Below are positions 8,266-15,202 of a DNA stretch of 35,369 nt, piece by piece. Position numbers and translations under genes: made by a program. The DNA is taken from NCBI RefSeq assembly GCF_000420245.1, contig NZ_ATUO01000019.1, positions 1-35,369 on the forward strand, in the 5' to 3' direction. The notes under the pieces are model-generated. The model saw nothing but the letters and a program-made list of their open reading frames with translations, was not told where the DNA came from and did not search any database. The stretch's first letter is position 1; every line of letters starts with the position of its first letter. This DNA is from Psychromonas hadalis ATCC BAA-638 (GTDB taxonomy: Bacteria; Pseudomonadota; Gammaproteobacteria; Enterobacterales; Psychromonadaceae).

Positions 8266-8997
8266 TCACTTTTTGGCGGCGTTAAAAGGCTCTATTAAAA
8301 AATAGAGCTGTTTAAGCTGGCTAATTTCAACGGTGGGTAATAGTGTTGCGCCCGTTAATGATTGTTGATGTTCATTTAACCAAACAGCTTGCGCACCACT
8401 GTTCTGTGCACCGTACACATCGCTGATCAGGTGATCGCCAATGTGTAAAATATCACTCACTTCAATCTTTAAACGTCTTGCTGCTTCGATAAAAAGATCG
8501 GCTGCGGGTTTGGCTTTGAAACCTTCACCTGCTTTAAGAATAAACTCAAATTTATCATGCAGACCGATCTGTCTTTCATCGACATTACCATTGGTGATCG
8601 CAATAATAGGATACTGCTTACGAAGCGTTTCTAATAAAAGTAAACTTTCTTCAGGTACTTTAAAATCACTGCGTAAGCGTAAAAATTCTTGAAAGGCCAC
8701 TTGCGCATATTCAATCGCTTTATATTCACTAATGCCATAAATAACCATAATACGTTTTAGTATTTCAAGTCGCCATAAAGAGACATCTTCTTTTAATTTA
8801 GGAAATTCATGCGCAAGGTGGTTTTTATATAAAGCCCACTGGCGAACATCTAATTCACTCAGTTCTGGGTAGGTCTGATTGAGGTGAATTAAAAAATTGG
8901 CTTCTGCTTTTTTGATGATCGGGTGGTTGTCATATAAGGTATCATCAAGATCAAAGCTAATCACTTTAAACGATTTTAAGGGGCGATAAAATTTCAT
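8266..8997 (-). CDS. yigB: HAD-family phosphatase YigB
   Basis: This is a haloacid dehalogenase-type phosphatase. E. coli YigB dephosphorylates flavin mononucleotide and the riboflavin intermediate 5-amino-6-ribitylamino-uracil phosphate. Motif I is FDLDDTLYDN (about 15-24, nucleophile Asp and acid/base Asp), motif II is AITNGN (about 133-138), motif III is the Lys in KAKPAAD, and motif IV is LHIGDHLISDVYGAQNSG. A helical cap (about 30-115) makes it subfamily I. The length of 243 is close to E. coli (238). Its ATG overlaps the xerC TGA (ATGA), implying coupled translation. Substrate assignment rests on synteny and the family. Confidence 0.9.
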   Translation of the reverse strand: MKFYRPLKSFKVISFDLDDTLYDNHPIIKKAEANFLIHLNQTYPELSELDVRQWALYKNHLAHEFPKLKEDVSLWRLEILKRIMVIYGISEYKAIEYAQVAFQEFLRLRSDFKVPEESLLLLETLRKQYPIIAITNGNVDERQIGLHDKFEFILKAGEGFKAKPAADLFIEAARRLKIEVSDILHIGDHLISDVYGAQNSGAQAVWLNEHQQSLTGATLLPTVEISQLKQLYFLIEPFNAAKK

Positions 8998-9896
8998 GTT
9001 TTTTTCCGTTTAGCGCGTGGGTGTGCTTTGTCATACACCTCGGCAAGATGCTGAAAATCAAGATGTGTGTACACTTGTGTGGTGGATAAATCGGCATGAC
9101 CTAATAACGTTTGTACTGCGCGTAAATTGCCACTGGACTCTAACATATGGGTGGCAAAAGAGTGGCGTAGCTTATGTGGGTTAAGGTGGCTAGGTAGGTT
9201 CTGCTGTAATCCCCATTTTTCCATACGTGCTTGTACACTGCGTGCGGAGATACGTCTTTTCAGTTTTGAGGTAAACAGAGCTGTTTCTCCCGCTTCACAA
9301 AAGTCAGGACGTACTTTTAACCATGCTTTAATGGTTTCAACGGCCTTTTTTGTGATCGGTAATAAGCGTTGTTTACTGCCTTTTCCGAGTACCATTACCT
9401 CTTTTTCGCGTAGTTTTAAATCCACTAAGTTAATGCCCACTAACTCACTGAGTCTTAATCCAGAAGAGTACATGAGTTCCATCATCGCTTGATCACGTAA
9501 ACTTAAGGGATTATCGTCATTTATATTAAGTAGTTGAAATACTTCATCCACAGAGATGTTTTTAGGCAGTGGTTTATCAAGCTTAGGCGCTGCAACCCCC
9601 TTCGCTGGATTAAAAGTGAGTATTTCACACTCCACAAGATGTGTTAAAAAAGAGCGTAAAGCGGAAAGCTTGGTGGCGATGGAGCGGGCTTTTATTCCTT
9701 TGCTATTCAGCTTTTTAACCATCAAACGTACATGCTCACTGTCTAAATCTGTCCAGTTTGTTATCTGTTTTTCAGTCAAGAATAAAACAAACTCTGCGAG
9801 GTTACGTTGATAGTTTTTAATGGTGACAGGGCTTAAACCGCGTTGGCTTGCGATATGGTTAAGGTATTGGTCGATTGGTTTTTGTAGTGATTTCAT
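8994..9896 (-). CDS. xerC: Site-specific tyrosine recombinase XerC
   Basis: XerC acts with XerD at dif to resolve chromosome dimers at division. The N-terminal SAM-like DNA-binding domain (about 5-95) precedes the catalytic domain. Active-site residues can be read as R148 (SSGLRLSEL), K172 (GKGSK), H241 and R244 (HKLRHSFATHML), H267 (LLGHADLSTTQ) and the nucleophile Y276. The length of 300 is typical. The dapF-xerC-yigB context separates it from XerD and from integrases. No dif site was noticed in the window. Only 48 nt separate it from the dapF stop codon, so the yigA (DUF484) gene that usually lies between them is absent here. Confidence 0.96.
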   Translation of the reverse strand: MKSLQKPIDQYLNHIASQRGLSPVTIKNYQRNLAEFVLFLTEKQITNWTDLDSEHVRLMVKKLNSKGIKARSIATKLSALRSFLTHLVECEILTFNPAKGVAAPKLDKPLPKNISVDEVFQLLNINDDNPLSLRDQAMMELMYSSGLRLSELVGINLVDLKLREKEVMVLGKGSKQRLLPITKKAVETIKAWLKVRPDFCEAGETALFTSKLKRRISARSVQARMEKWGLQQNLPSHLNPHKLRHSFATHMLESSGNLRAVQTLLGHADLSTTQVYTHLDFQHLAEVYDKAHPRAKRKKT

Positions 9897-9944
9897 CGCT
9901 TAGTATTACATGAAGACAGATCGGGTTAACCCGATCTGTTGTTA

Positions 9945-10772
9945 TTAAATTTGAATCTGTCCATCATAAACAAACTCAGCAGCACCGGTCATACGTACAC
10001 TTTGACCTGATTGCCAAAAGAACTTGAGCTGTCCACCGGGTAACTCAATGGTGCAATGGGTATCTAGCTTTCCTTGTAGTTGACCTATTACAGCGGCCGC
10101 ACAAGCGCCTGTTCCACAGGCTAATGTTTCACCTACGCCACGTTCCCAAACACGTAATTTAGCAAAATCACGGCGGACAATTTCTAAGAAACCCACATTT
10201 ACTTTATTAGGAAAGCGTTCATGATTTTCTAGCAGAGGTCCTAGTGTTTCCACAGGAGCCGTTTCAATGTCATCCACTAATACGATACAATGTGGATTAC
10301 CCAGAGAAACCACGCCACATAATACCGTATGATCTTCGACACGAAGAATGTAGGTTTTTTCCTCTTTTTGTGCTTCAAAAGGAATTTTTGCAGGCTCTAA
10401 AATAGGCTTGCCCATATCCACGGTGATGTTGCCATCTTGCTCTATTTTAAGTTGGATTCTCCCTTTTGCAGTGCTGACGTTAATCACACGTTTTTGGGTT
10501 AACCCTTTTAACTTCACAAAACGAGCAAAACAACGCGCACCATTGCCACACTGTTCGACTTCACACCCATCTGCATTAAAAATACGATAATGGAAATCAA
10601 GCTCAGGATCGTAAGGTGCTTCAACCATTAACAGTTGGTCGAAGCCGATACCAAAGTTACGATCCGCTAAACGGCGGATCGCGTCTTTAGAGAGAAAAAC
10701 ATTCTGTGTCACATTATCAATGACCATAAAGTCATTGCCTAAGCCGTGCATTTTTGAAAATTGAATGTGCAT
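9945..10772 (-). CDS. dapF: Diaminopimelate epimerase
   Basis: DapF converts LL- to meso-diaminopimelate, the precursor of peptidoglycan cross-links and lysine. It is a PLP-independent racemase with two catalytic cysteines, C75 ([13 protein letters not shown]) and C219 ([12 protein letters not shown]). Other conserved parts are the N-terminal [15 protein letters not shown] and SLGNPHCIV. The length of 275 matches the family. It lies downstream of lysA, whose enzyme uses the DapF product, but the two are separated by a 253-bp gap mostly filled by a short repeat-like element. Confidence 0.98.
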   Translation of the reverse strand: MHIQFSKMHGLGNDFMVIDNVTQNVFLSKDAIRRLADRNFGIGFDQLLMVEAPYDPELDFHYRIFNADGCEVEQCGNGARCFARFVKLKGLTQKRVINVSTAKGRIQLKIEQDGNITVDMGKPILEPAKIPFEAQKEEKTYILRVEDHTVLCGVVSLGNPHCIVLVDDIETAPVETLGPLLENHERFPNKVNVGFLEIVRRDFAKLRVWERGVGETLACGTGACAAAVIGQLQGKLDTHCTIELPGGQLKFFWQSGQSVRMTGAAEFVYDGQIQI

Positions 10773-10837
10773 CTATATTATATTTCCATCTGTTTTTTAA
10801 GATAAAATGTAACATTACTTATTTTTGTAAATATTTC

Positions 10838-11029
10838 ATAACCGCTTTGGGCTAAGCCATTTATGTTTAGTTCGAGAAAGAAAAGCACAGTTTAATCGTT
10901 TAAATACTTCGTACATCCTGTACTACGCCCTACGGGCCATCTTACAGATGTTCAAATTATTTCCAGACTAATTTGTGAGCATTTTCCGACGCTGAAATAA
11001 GCTTAAATGGCAACGGCCTAAGTTGTTAT
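10838..11029. mobile_element. MITE-like element candidate, family 3 (about 192 bp), abutting the lysA stop
   Basis: The ends ATAACCGCTTTGGGCTAAGC... (10838 onward) and ...GGCCTAAGTTGTTAT (to 11029) are imperfect inverted repeats, 19 matches over 26 bp, with a shared CCATTTA inner block. Internal palindromic bits include GTACATCCTGTAC and CCCTACGGGCC. No coding capacity is seen. The lysA TAA stop (11026-11028, minus) falls within the right terminal repeat. Only one copy is in the window, so the boundaries and mobile nature are inferred from structure and from the similar placement of the other families. Confidence 0.5.
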
Positions 11030-12288
11030 GGTAAAACATGCTCACCAGCCCACAATGTGCGGTGCTCTTCACGTTCTCGAACGATAAATGCTTTTTCACC
11101 ATCAACCATCACTTCAGCGGGGCGACAACGAGAGTTATAGTTAGAGCCCATCGTTGCACCATAAGCACCCGCACTGCGTATTGCCAAGTAATCACCTTCG
11201 GCAAGGGTTAATTGACGATCTTTCCCTAAGAAATCACCTGTTTCGCAGATAGGCCCAACAATATCGTAGTTACGTAGAGGGCGGGTTTCTGACTCAATAA
11301 GGCTTTTATTAAGTGGAATGATATTCTGCCATGCGCTATATAAAGCGGGGCGAATCAAATCATTCATGGCGGCATCAACAATGGCAAAACTTTTATGGTC
11401 GTTGATTTTCAAGAATTCAACTTTAGTGACTAAAATACCTGCATTTGCCATGATCGCACGACCCGGTTCAAATAGCAGTTTTAGTTTACGGTCGCCCATT
11501 TTTGCGATAATCGCATCCATATACTCTTTAGGCTCTGGTGGTGTTTCATTTTTATAAGGCACACCTAAACCACCACCGAGATCAAGATGGCTAATGGTAA
11601 TACCTTTCTCTTCAAGTTGATCGATTAACAGTAACAATTTATCCAATGCTTCAATAAAGGGAGCAACTTCAGTTATTTGAGATCCAATATGACAATCGAC
11701 CCCTTTCACTTCAAGAAACTCAAGGTCGTTGGCTAAATGGTAAACGGTTAATGCCTGTTCGATATCAATACCAAACTTATTCTCTTTTAATCCAGTCGAA
11801 ATATAAGGGTGTGTACCTGCATCAATATTAGGATTAATACGAATCGACACTGAGGCTTTTAAATTTAACCCTTGTGCTACGCCATTAATGCGGTAAAGCT
11901 CTGAAATAGATTCTACATTGAAGCAATAGATGCCAGCTTGTAGTGCAGTTGAAATTTCAACTTCCGTTTTCCCAACGCCTGAAAAAACTACTTTTTTAGG
12001 ATCGCCCCCTGCTTGAATAACACGTAATAGCTCACCAACAGAAACGATATCAAAACCTGAACCTAAACGTGCCATCAGGTTTAAAACGCCTAAGTTAGAG
12101 TTGGCTTTTACGGCATAACAGATAAGATGAGGGTGATCGCCCGCCGCTTGATCAAAGCCTTTCCAATGGCGCTCAATGGTGGCACGAGAATAGATATAAG
12201 CAGGTGTTCCTGACTTTGCTATAACGTCTTCGACAGGCAGTCCTTCAACAAAAAGACGACCATCATTCTGATAATTAAAGTGATCCAA
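11026..12288 (-). CDS. lysA: Diaminopimelate decarboxylase
   Basis: LysA decarboxylates meso-diaminopimelate to L-lysine using PLP (fold type III, alanine racemase-like barrel). K61 in CYAVKANSN is the PLP lysine. H200 (GVDCHIGSQ), the glycine loop GGG (238-240), EPGRAI (about 274-279) and C348 (PICETGDFLG) are the expected cofactor and substrate contacts. The length of 420 is normal. The start has AAGGA about 6 nt upstream. It sits 48 nt after lptM. The ending HVLP followed by TAA falls at the terminal repeat of the element at 10838-11029, so the native C-terminus may have been altered by a residue or two. Confidence 0.98.
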   Translation of the reverse strand: MDHFNYQNDGRLFVEGLPVEDVIAKSGTPAYIYSRATIERHWKGFDQAAGDHPHLICYAVKANSNLGVLNLMARLGSGFDIVSVGELLRVIQAGGDPKKVVFSGVGKTEVEISTALQAGIYCFNVESISELYRINGVAQGLNLKASVSIRINPNIDAGTHPYISTGLKENKFGIDIEQALTVYHLANDLEFLEVKGVDCHIGSQITEVAPFIEALDKLLLLIDQLEEKGITISHLDLGGGLGVPYKNETPPEPKEYMDAIIAKMGDRKLKLLFEPGRAIMANAGILVTKVEFLKINDHKSFAIVDAAMNDLIRPALYSAWQNIIPLNKSLIESETRPLRNYDIVGPICETGDFLGKDRQLTLAEGDYLAIRSAGAYGATMGSNYNSRCRPAEVMVDGEKAFIVREREEHRTLWAGEHVLP

Positions 12289-12336
12289 TTTTAAATCCTT
12301 TTTATTTGCTTGTTGGTAAAAGAGAGTGCGCGTTAA

Positions 12337-12510
12337 TTAGGACGCTTTTTCTGTTTTTTGTTCAATACTTGCTTCTTTTTCTGGTGCTGTTTTTTGTTTT
12401 TCTATTGGTTGTGGTTCTTGAGGCACACGATAAAGAGGCCCTTTCATGCCACAGCCAATTAATAAGCTTGAAAAAAGCACGGGTACTACTAATAAATTGA
12501 GCTTTTTCAT
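12337..12510 (-). CDS. lptM: LPS-assembly lipoprotein LptM (YifL)
   Basis: This 57-residue lipoprotein begins MKKLNLLVVPVLFSSLLIGC. The signal peptide ends in the lipobox LIGC, with lipidated Cys20. The conserved GMKGPLYRVP motif follows directly, then a Gln/Glu/Lys-rich tail. LptM helps the LptD-LptE outer-membrane translocon mature by promoting correct disulfide pairing in LptD. The start has AGGA at a good distance on the minus strand. Its position divergent from cyaY and ahead of the dap genes is the conserved yifL locus. Confidence 0.92.
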   Translation of the reverse strand: MKKLNLLVVPVLFSSLLIGCGMKGPLYRVPQEPQPIEKQKTAPEKEASIEQKTEKAS

Positions 12511-12582
12511 CGCTTATCCTAGTTAAATTATTTGAGCGCTCTATAATCGCACTTCATTGTTCAAAAGCAAAGGGGATCGATC

Positions 12583-12897
12583 GTGAATGACAGTCAATTT
12601 CAACAATTAGCGGATGAGTTGTATCAAACCATTGAAGATTGTATTGAGGAATCAGGTGCAGATGTGGATTATGATCAAAATGGTGGTTTGTTAACCCTAG
12701 AATTTGAAAACCGTAGTAAGCTTATTATTAATCGTCAGCAACCCTTACATCAAGTTTGGCTGGCAACACAGGAAAATGGCCATCATTATGATTACATTGA
12801 TGGTAAGTGGATTGATGATCGTAGTGGAAATGAATTTTTAGCGTTTTTATCAGCCGCTATTTTTAAGCAGTCAGAAGAGCAAGTAGCGTTTAATTAA
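12583..12897 (+). CDS. cyaY: Iron-sulfur cluster assembly protein CyaY (bacterial frataxin)
   Basis: CyaY binds iron and modulates cysteine desulfurase IscS during Fe-S assembly. The 104-residue protein has the acidic first helix (FQQLADELYQTIEDCIEESG, with further Asp at DVDYD), the strand motif GGLLTLEF, and the frataxin signature of a Gln/Trp-containing sheet (HQVWLAT ... HYDYIDGKWID). Translation starts at GTG (12583) with AGGGG about 8 nt upstream; no ATG fits the conserved N-terminus. It is divergent from lptM. A short hairpin (GTAGCGTT at 12883-12890 with AACGCTAC at 12896-12903) spans its stop codon but has no U tract. Confidence 0.95.
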   Translation: MNDSQFQQLADELYQTIEDCIEESGADVDYDQNGGLLTLEFENRSKLIINRQQPLHQVWLATQENGHHYDYIDGKWIDDRSGNEFLAFLSAAIFKQSEEQVAFN

Positions 12898-12914
12898 CGC
12901 TACCTTACAGTGAC

Positions 12915-13094
12915 TTAAAGGTAACGTTTAGCAATAATATAATAAAGGCTAAATAGCGTCACATAAAAAGCAATAATCCAGTTGTGATAGTTGCTATAAC
13001 CTTGAATGATAAGATCAAATAGAGTGAATAATGCTAAAGTTAAAAATGTACTTTGTATCGCTTCGCTAACGATAATTTTATTATAAGTCATCAT
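12915..13094 (-). CDS. Small predicted two-helix membrane protein, unrecognised
   Basis: A 59-residue reading frame starts MMTYNKIIVSEAIQSTFLTL and ends YYIIAKRYL. Two hydrophobic segments (about 15-30 and 39-54) are separated by a short polar loop (QGYSNYHNW), and the C-terminus is basic, which suggests a hairpin-type inner-membrane protein. A clear ribosome site (AGGAGA, 6-9 nt before the paired ATG codons) supports translation. It is convergent with cyaY, 17 nt apart. I do not recognise the family. Confidence 0.62.
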   Translation of the reverse strand: MMTYNKIIVSEAIQSTFLTLALFTLFDLIIQGYSNYHNWIIAFYVTLFSLYYIIAKRYL

Positions 13095-13369
13095 TTACTT
13101 TCTCCTATTACATCGAATTGATGCACTAAAGGTAGATCAGTTTTGCAAGAAAAAAAGGCTTTTATAGGGATAAAAGAGGTTAATTTTTAGTGCTTAAAAC
13201 AATTGCTTGTTTTCAAAAGTCTTTTTATTTTGAATTAAAAAGGGAACGTTATTTTTGCGATAATTGTTCAAGTTTTACAATTAATAACTGGTAATATTAT
13301 CATCACTTAATAAACAAACACTTATCAAAAATAAAGCTAATTGTTCAGGTGAGTGCAAAAGGAAGTAAC

Positions 13370-13603
13370 ATGTTTAAACTATTTTTTGTTTACCCGCTGA
13401 TTTTACTTATCGTTGCTTGGTTAGCAAGTGACGTTGAAATTGGTGCGTCAGTCTACTCATTTGAAGATAATCACATCTCTATTGAGTTTCCTAAAGCGGT
13501 ACTTCGCTCAGAAGAAAACCCCGAACCTTGGTATAGCTTCTATTGGAATGCAGAGTCTGCACGTGGTGGGCTACAAACGATTAATGATGCAGTGGTTAAT
13601 TAG
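13370..13603 (+). CDS. Small membrane-anchored protein upstream of coaD, unrecognised
   Basis: The 77-residue product begins MFKLFFVYPLILLIVAWLAS, a signal-anchor or uncleaved signal segment (about 2-20), followed by a short polar domain rich in aromatic and acidic residues (NPEPWYSFYWNAES). I chose the ATG at 13370 over an upstream one at 13349 because AGGAAG lies 6-8 nt before it. It ends 11 nt before coaD, so the two are probably co-transcribed. No function can be assigned. The 275 bp upstream (13095-13369) are AT-rich, hold a 7-bp hairpin near 13196-13213, and show no other gene. Confidence 0.6.
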   Translation: MFKLFFVYPLILLIVAWLASDVEIGASVYSFEDNHISIEFPKAVLRSEENPEPWYSFYWNAESARGGLQTINDAVVN

Positions 13604-13614
13604 AGGTAACGTAA

Positions 13615-14100
13615 GTGAAAACTGTTATTTTTCCTGGTTCATTTGATCCTGTCACCAATGGCCATCTTGATCTACTAAAACGTGCTTCATACCTCGCAGA
13701 GCGAGTCGTAGTGGCCGTTGCAAAAAATGACACTAAGAAAACACTGTTTACTTTGCAAGAACGTTGCCAATTATTGAAACAGTCTACTGAGCAGATAGAG
13801 GGGATTGAGATCATCTCTTTTTCTGGTTTGTTAGTGACGTTTGCTGCCGAGCAACAAGCGCAAGCGTTACTACGTGGCATTCGAGGTGCAAGTGATGCAG
13901 ATTATGAAATACAGCTTTCACAGGTAAATAAAGCACTGAATCCACAACTAGAAACTATATTGTTAGCGGCTAATGGGGCAACCGGGTTTATCTCTTCGAC
14001 TGTTGTTAAAGAGGTATTTAAACACGGTGGCGATATCAGCCAGTTAGCGCCTCTCTGTGTTAAAAATGCGTTAATCACAAAACAGAATAAAAATAACTAA
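13615..14100 (+). CDS. coaD: Phosphopantetheine adenylyltransferase
   Basis: CoaD transfers AMP from ATP to 4'-phosphopantetheine, the penultimate and rate-controlling step of coenzyme A synthesis. The nucleotidyltransferase motif GSFDPVTNGHLD carries T14-N-G-H17. RGIRGASDADYE and the SSTVVKE segment are also characteristic. The length of 161 is normal (E. coli 159). The start is GTG at 13615 with GAGG upstream; this gives MKTVIFPGSF, matching the family. CoaBC, which makes the substrate for this step, is encoded 5 kb downstream. Confidence 0.97.
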   Translation: MKTVIFPGSFDPVTNGHLDLLKRASYLAERVVVAVAKNDTKKTLFTLQERCQLLKQSTEQIEGIEIISFSGLLVTFAAEQQAQALLRGIRGASDADYEIQLSQVNKALNPQLETILLAANGATGFISSTVVKEVFKHGGDISQLAPLCVKNALITKQNKNN

Positions 14101-14119
14101 GCCTACAAGCAGAACTATT

Positions 14120-14152
14120 TTCTCTTTCTATAATTAACAAATAGAGAGAGGA
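14120..14152 (+). promoter_or_regulatory. Stem-loop covering the ribosome site of the channel gene
   Basis: Bases 14120-14131 (TTCTCTTTCTAT) can pair with 14141-14152 (ATAGAGAGAGGA) as a 12-bp stem with two G-U pairs and a 9-nt loop. The right arm contains the purine-rich ribosome site (GAGAGGAG) of the gene starting at 14159. No U tract follows, so it is more likely a translation-control hairpin than a terminator. Function is inferred. Confidence 0.5.
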
Positions 14153-14158
14153 GCCGTT

Positions 14159-15139
14159 ATGCCAAAAAATGAACATTGTAGTTATATCAATCACCTTGGT
14201 GAACGTTGTCATACACATTCGCATTCTTCGCAGTATTGTTATTGGCATGATCCTGAAATCACTAAATCCAGCCCCGAAACAGCAAAAAATCTTGAAAAGC
14301 ATGCGCGCGATGGTGGCATGTTGCATGGTATCTTTTTAAAAAATGCAAACTTAGAAAATTTAAACTTGGTAAGAAGAGATTCAAAGCTAGGGTTTGACCT
14401 TACAGGCGCTGATCTTTATCGCGCTAATTTACGTGGCGCTCATCTTTTTAACGTTATTTTTATTCGCGCCAGTTTAATGAAAGCAGATCTTTCTAATGCC
14501 AATATACATTGTGCGCATTTAGAAGAGTGCAACTTGCTAGGTGTTAAATTAACCGATACCAAAATAGAGCACATTAAAATTGGTAACAAGTTGATCCAAG
14601 AAAGTAGCGCGAAAGTGTTGGAGGAGCAAGGGAATAGCGCACAGGCAAAAGATTTTTATGAACAAGCAGAAGAGATCTACCGTAACTTACGAAAAACCAG
14701 TGAGCATCAAGGTTTGTTTACGTTATCTGGGCCTTATCTACGTAAAGAGTTAACCATGCGTCGCTTTCAAGAGAAACGTTGTTCGGTTAATCGACTCTCT
14801 TCAAAAGTGGTGGATCTATTTTGTGGTTATGGAGAAGACCCATTGCGGGTAATTCTGTTTTCATGGGCATTAATTGTTTTCAGTTCTTTTTTCTATTACA
14901 TTTTTGGCTTGCGGTTTGCGGGAGAGTTTCAAGTTTTTTCTTTCGATCAAACTTTAGAACGCAATGTAATCTTCTTTTTTGAATGCCTCTATTATAGCGT
15001 GGTGACATTTACCACACTAGGTTATGGGGATTTTATACCTGTTGGTTTGTCGCGGGTGGTTGCCGCTTTAGAGGCGTTTACAGGTAGCTTTACCATCGCA
15101 CTGTTTGTGGTGGTCTTTGTGAAGAAAATGACGCGTTGA
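14159..15139 (+). CDS. Pentapeptide-repeat protein fused to a two-TM K+-channel-type pore
   Basis: The 326-residue protein has four parts. An N-terminal Cys/His cluster (C7, C17, H18, H20, H22, C27, H30, spaced C-x9-C-x9-C-x2-H) could bind zinc. A pentapeptide-repeat stretch (about 54-140) shows the A(D/N)LxxA pattern, for example LTGADLYRANLRGAHL and MKADLSNANI. A helical linker (about 150-210; AKDFYEQAEEIYRNLRK ... KELTMRRFQEKR) follows. The C-terminal ion-channel module has a first TM (about 226-247), a pore loop with the selectivity filter TTLGYGDF (285-292), and a second TM (about 298-322). It is probably an inner-membrane potassium channel gated or scaffolded by the cytoplasmic part. 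It is inserted between coaD and mutM, which are neighbours in E. coli. Confidence 0.88.
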   Translation: MPKNEHCSYINHLGERCHTHSHSSQYCYWHDPEITKSSPETAKNLEKHARDGGMLHGIFLKNANLENLNLVRRDSKLGFDLTGADLYRANLRGAHLFNVIFIRASLMKADLSNANIHCAHLEECNLLGVKLTDTKIEHIKIGNKLIQESSAKVLEEQGNSAQAKDFYEQAEEIYRNLRKTSEHQGLFTLSGPYLRKELTMRRFQEKRCSVNRLSSKVVDLFCGYGEDPLRVILFSWALIVFSSFFYYIFGLRFAGEFQVFSFDQTLERNVIFFFECLYYSVVTFTTLGYGDFIPVGLSRVVAALEAFTGSFTIALFVVVFVKKMTR

Positions 15140-15143
15140 TAAA

Positions 15144-15200
15144 AAGTCGGGTCAGATCAAACTTAAATCACCTACTGTTAAGTTTGATCTGACCCGACTT
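15144..15200. repeat. Perfect 23-bp inverted repeat between convergent genes (REP-like)
   Basis: The left arm 15144-15166 (AAGTCGGGTCAGATCAAACT plus TAA) and the right arm 15178-15200 are exact reverse complements around an 11-nt loop. The repeat fills the gap between the channel gene stop (15139) and the mutM stop (15203). The GGGTCAGATC...CTTAA core resembles repetitive palindromes associated with REP-type tyrosine transposases. It would also act as a stem at the 3' end of both transcripts, although neither side has a real U tract. Confidence 0.8.
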
Positions 15201-15202
15201 AA

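Noticed and set aside
12883-12903. Hairpin over the cyaY stop codon as a terminator
   Set aside because: The 8-bp stem is perfect but no U tract follows on either strand; kept only as a note under cyaY.
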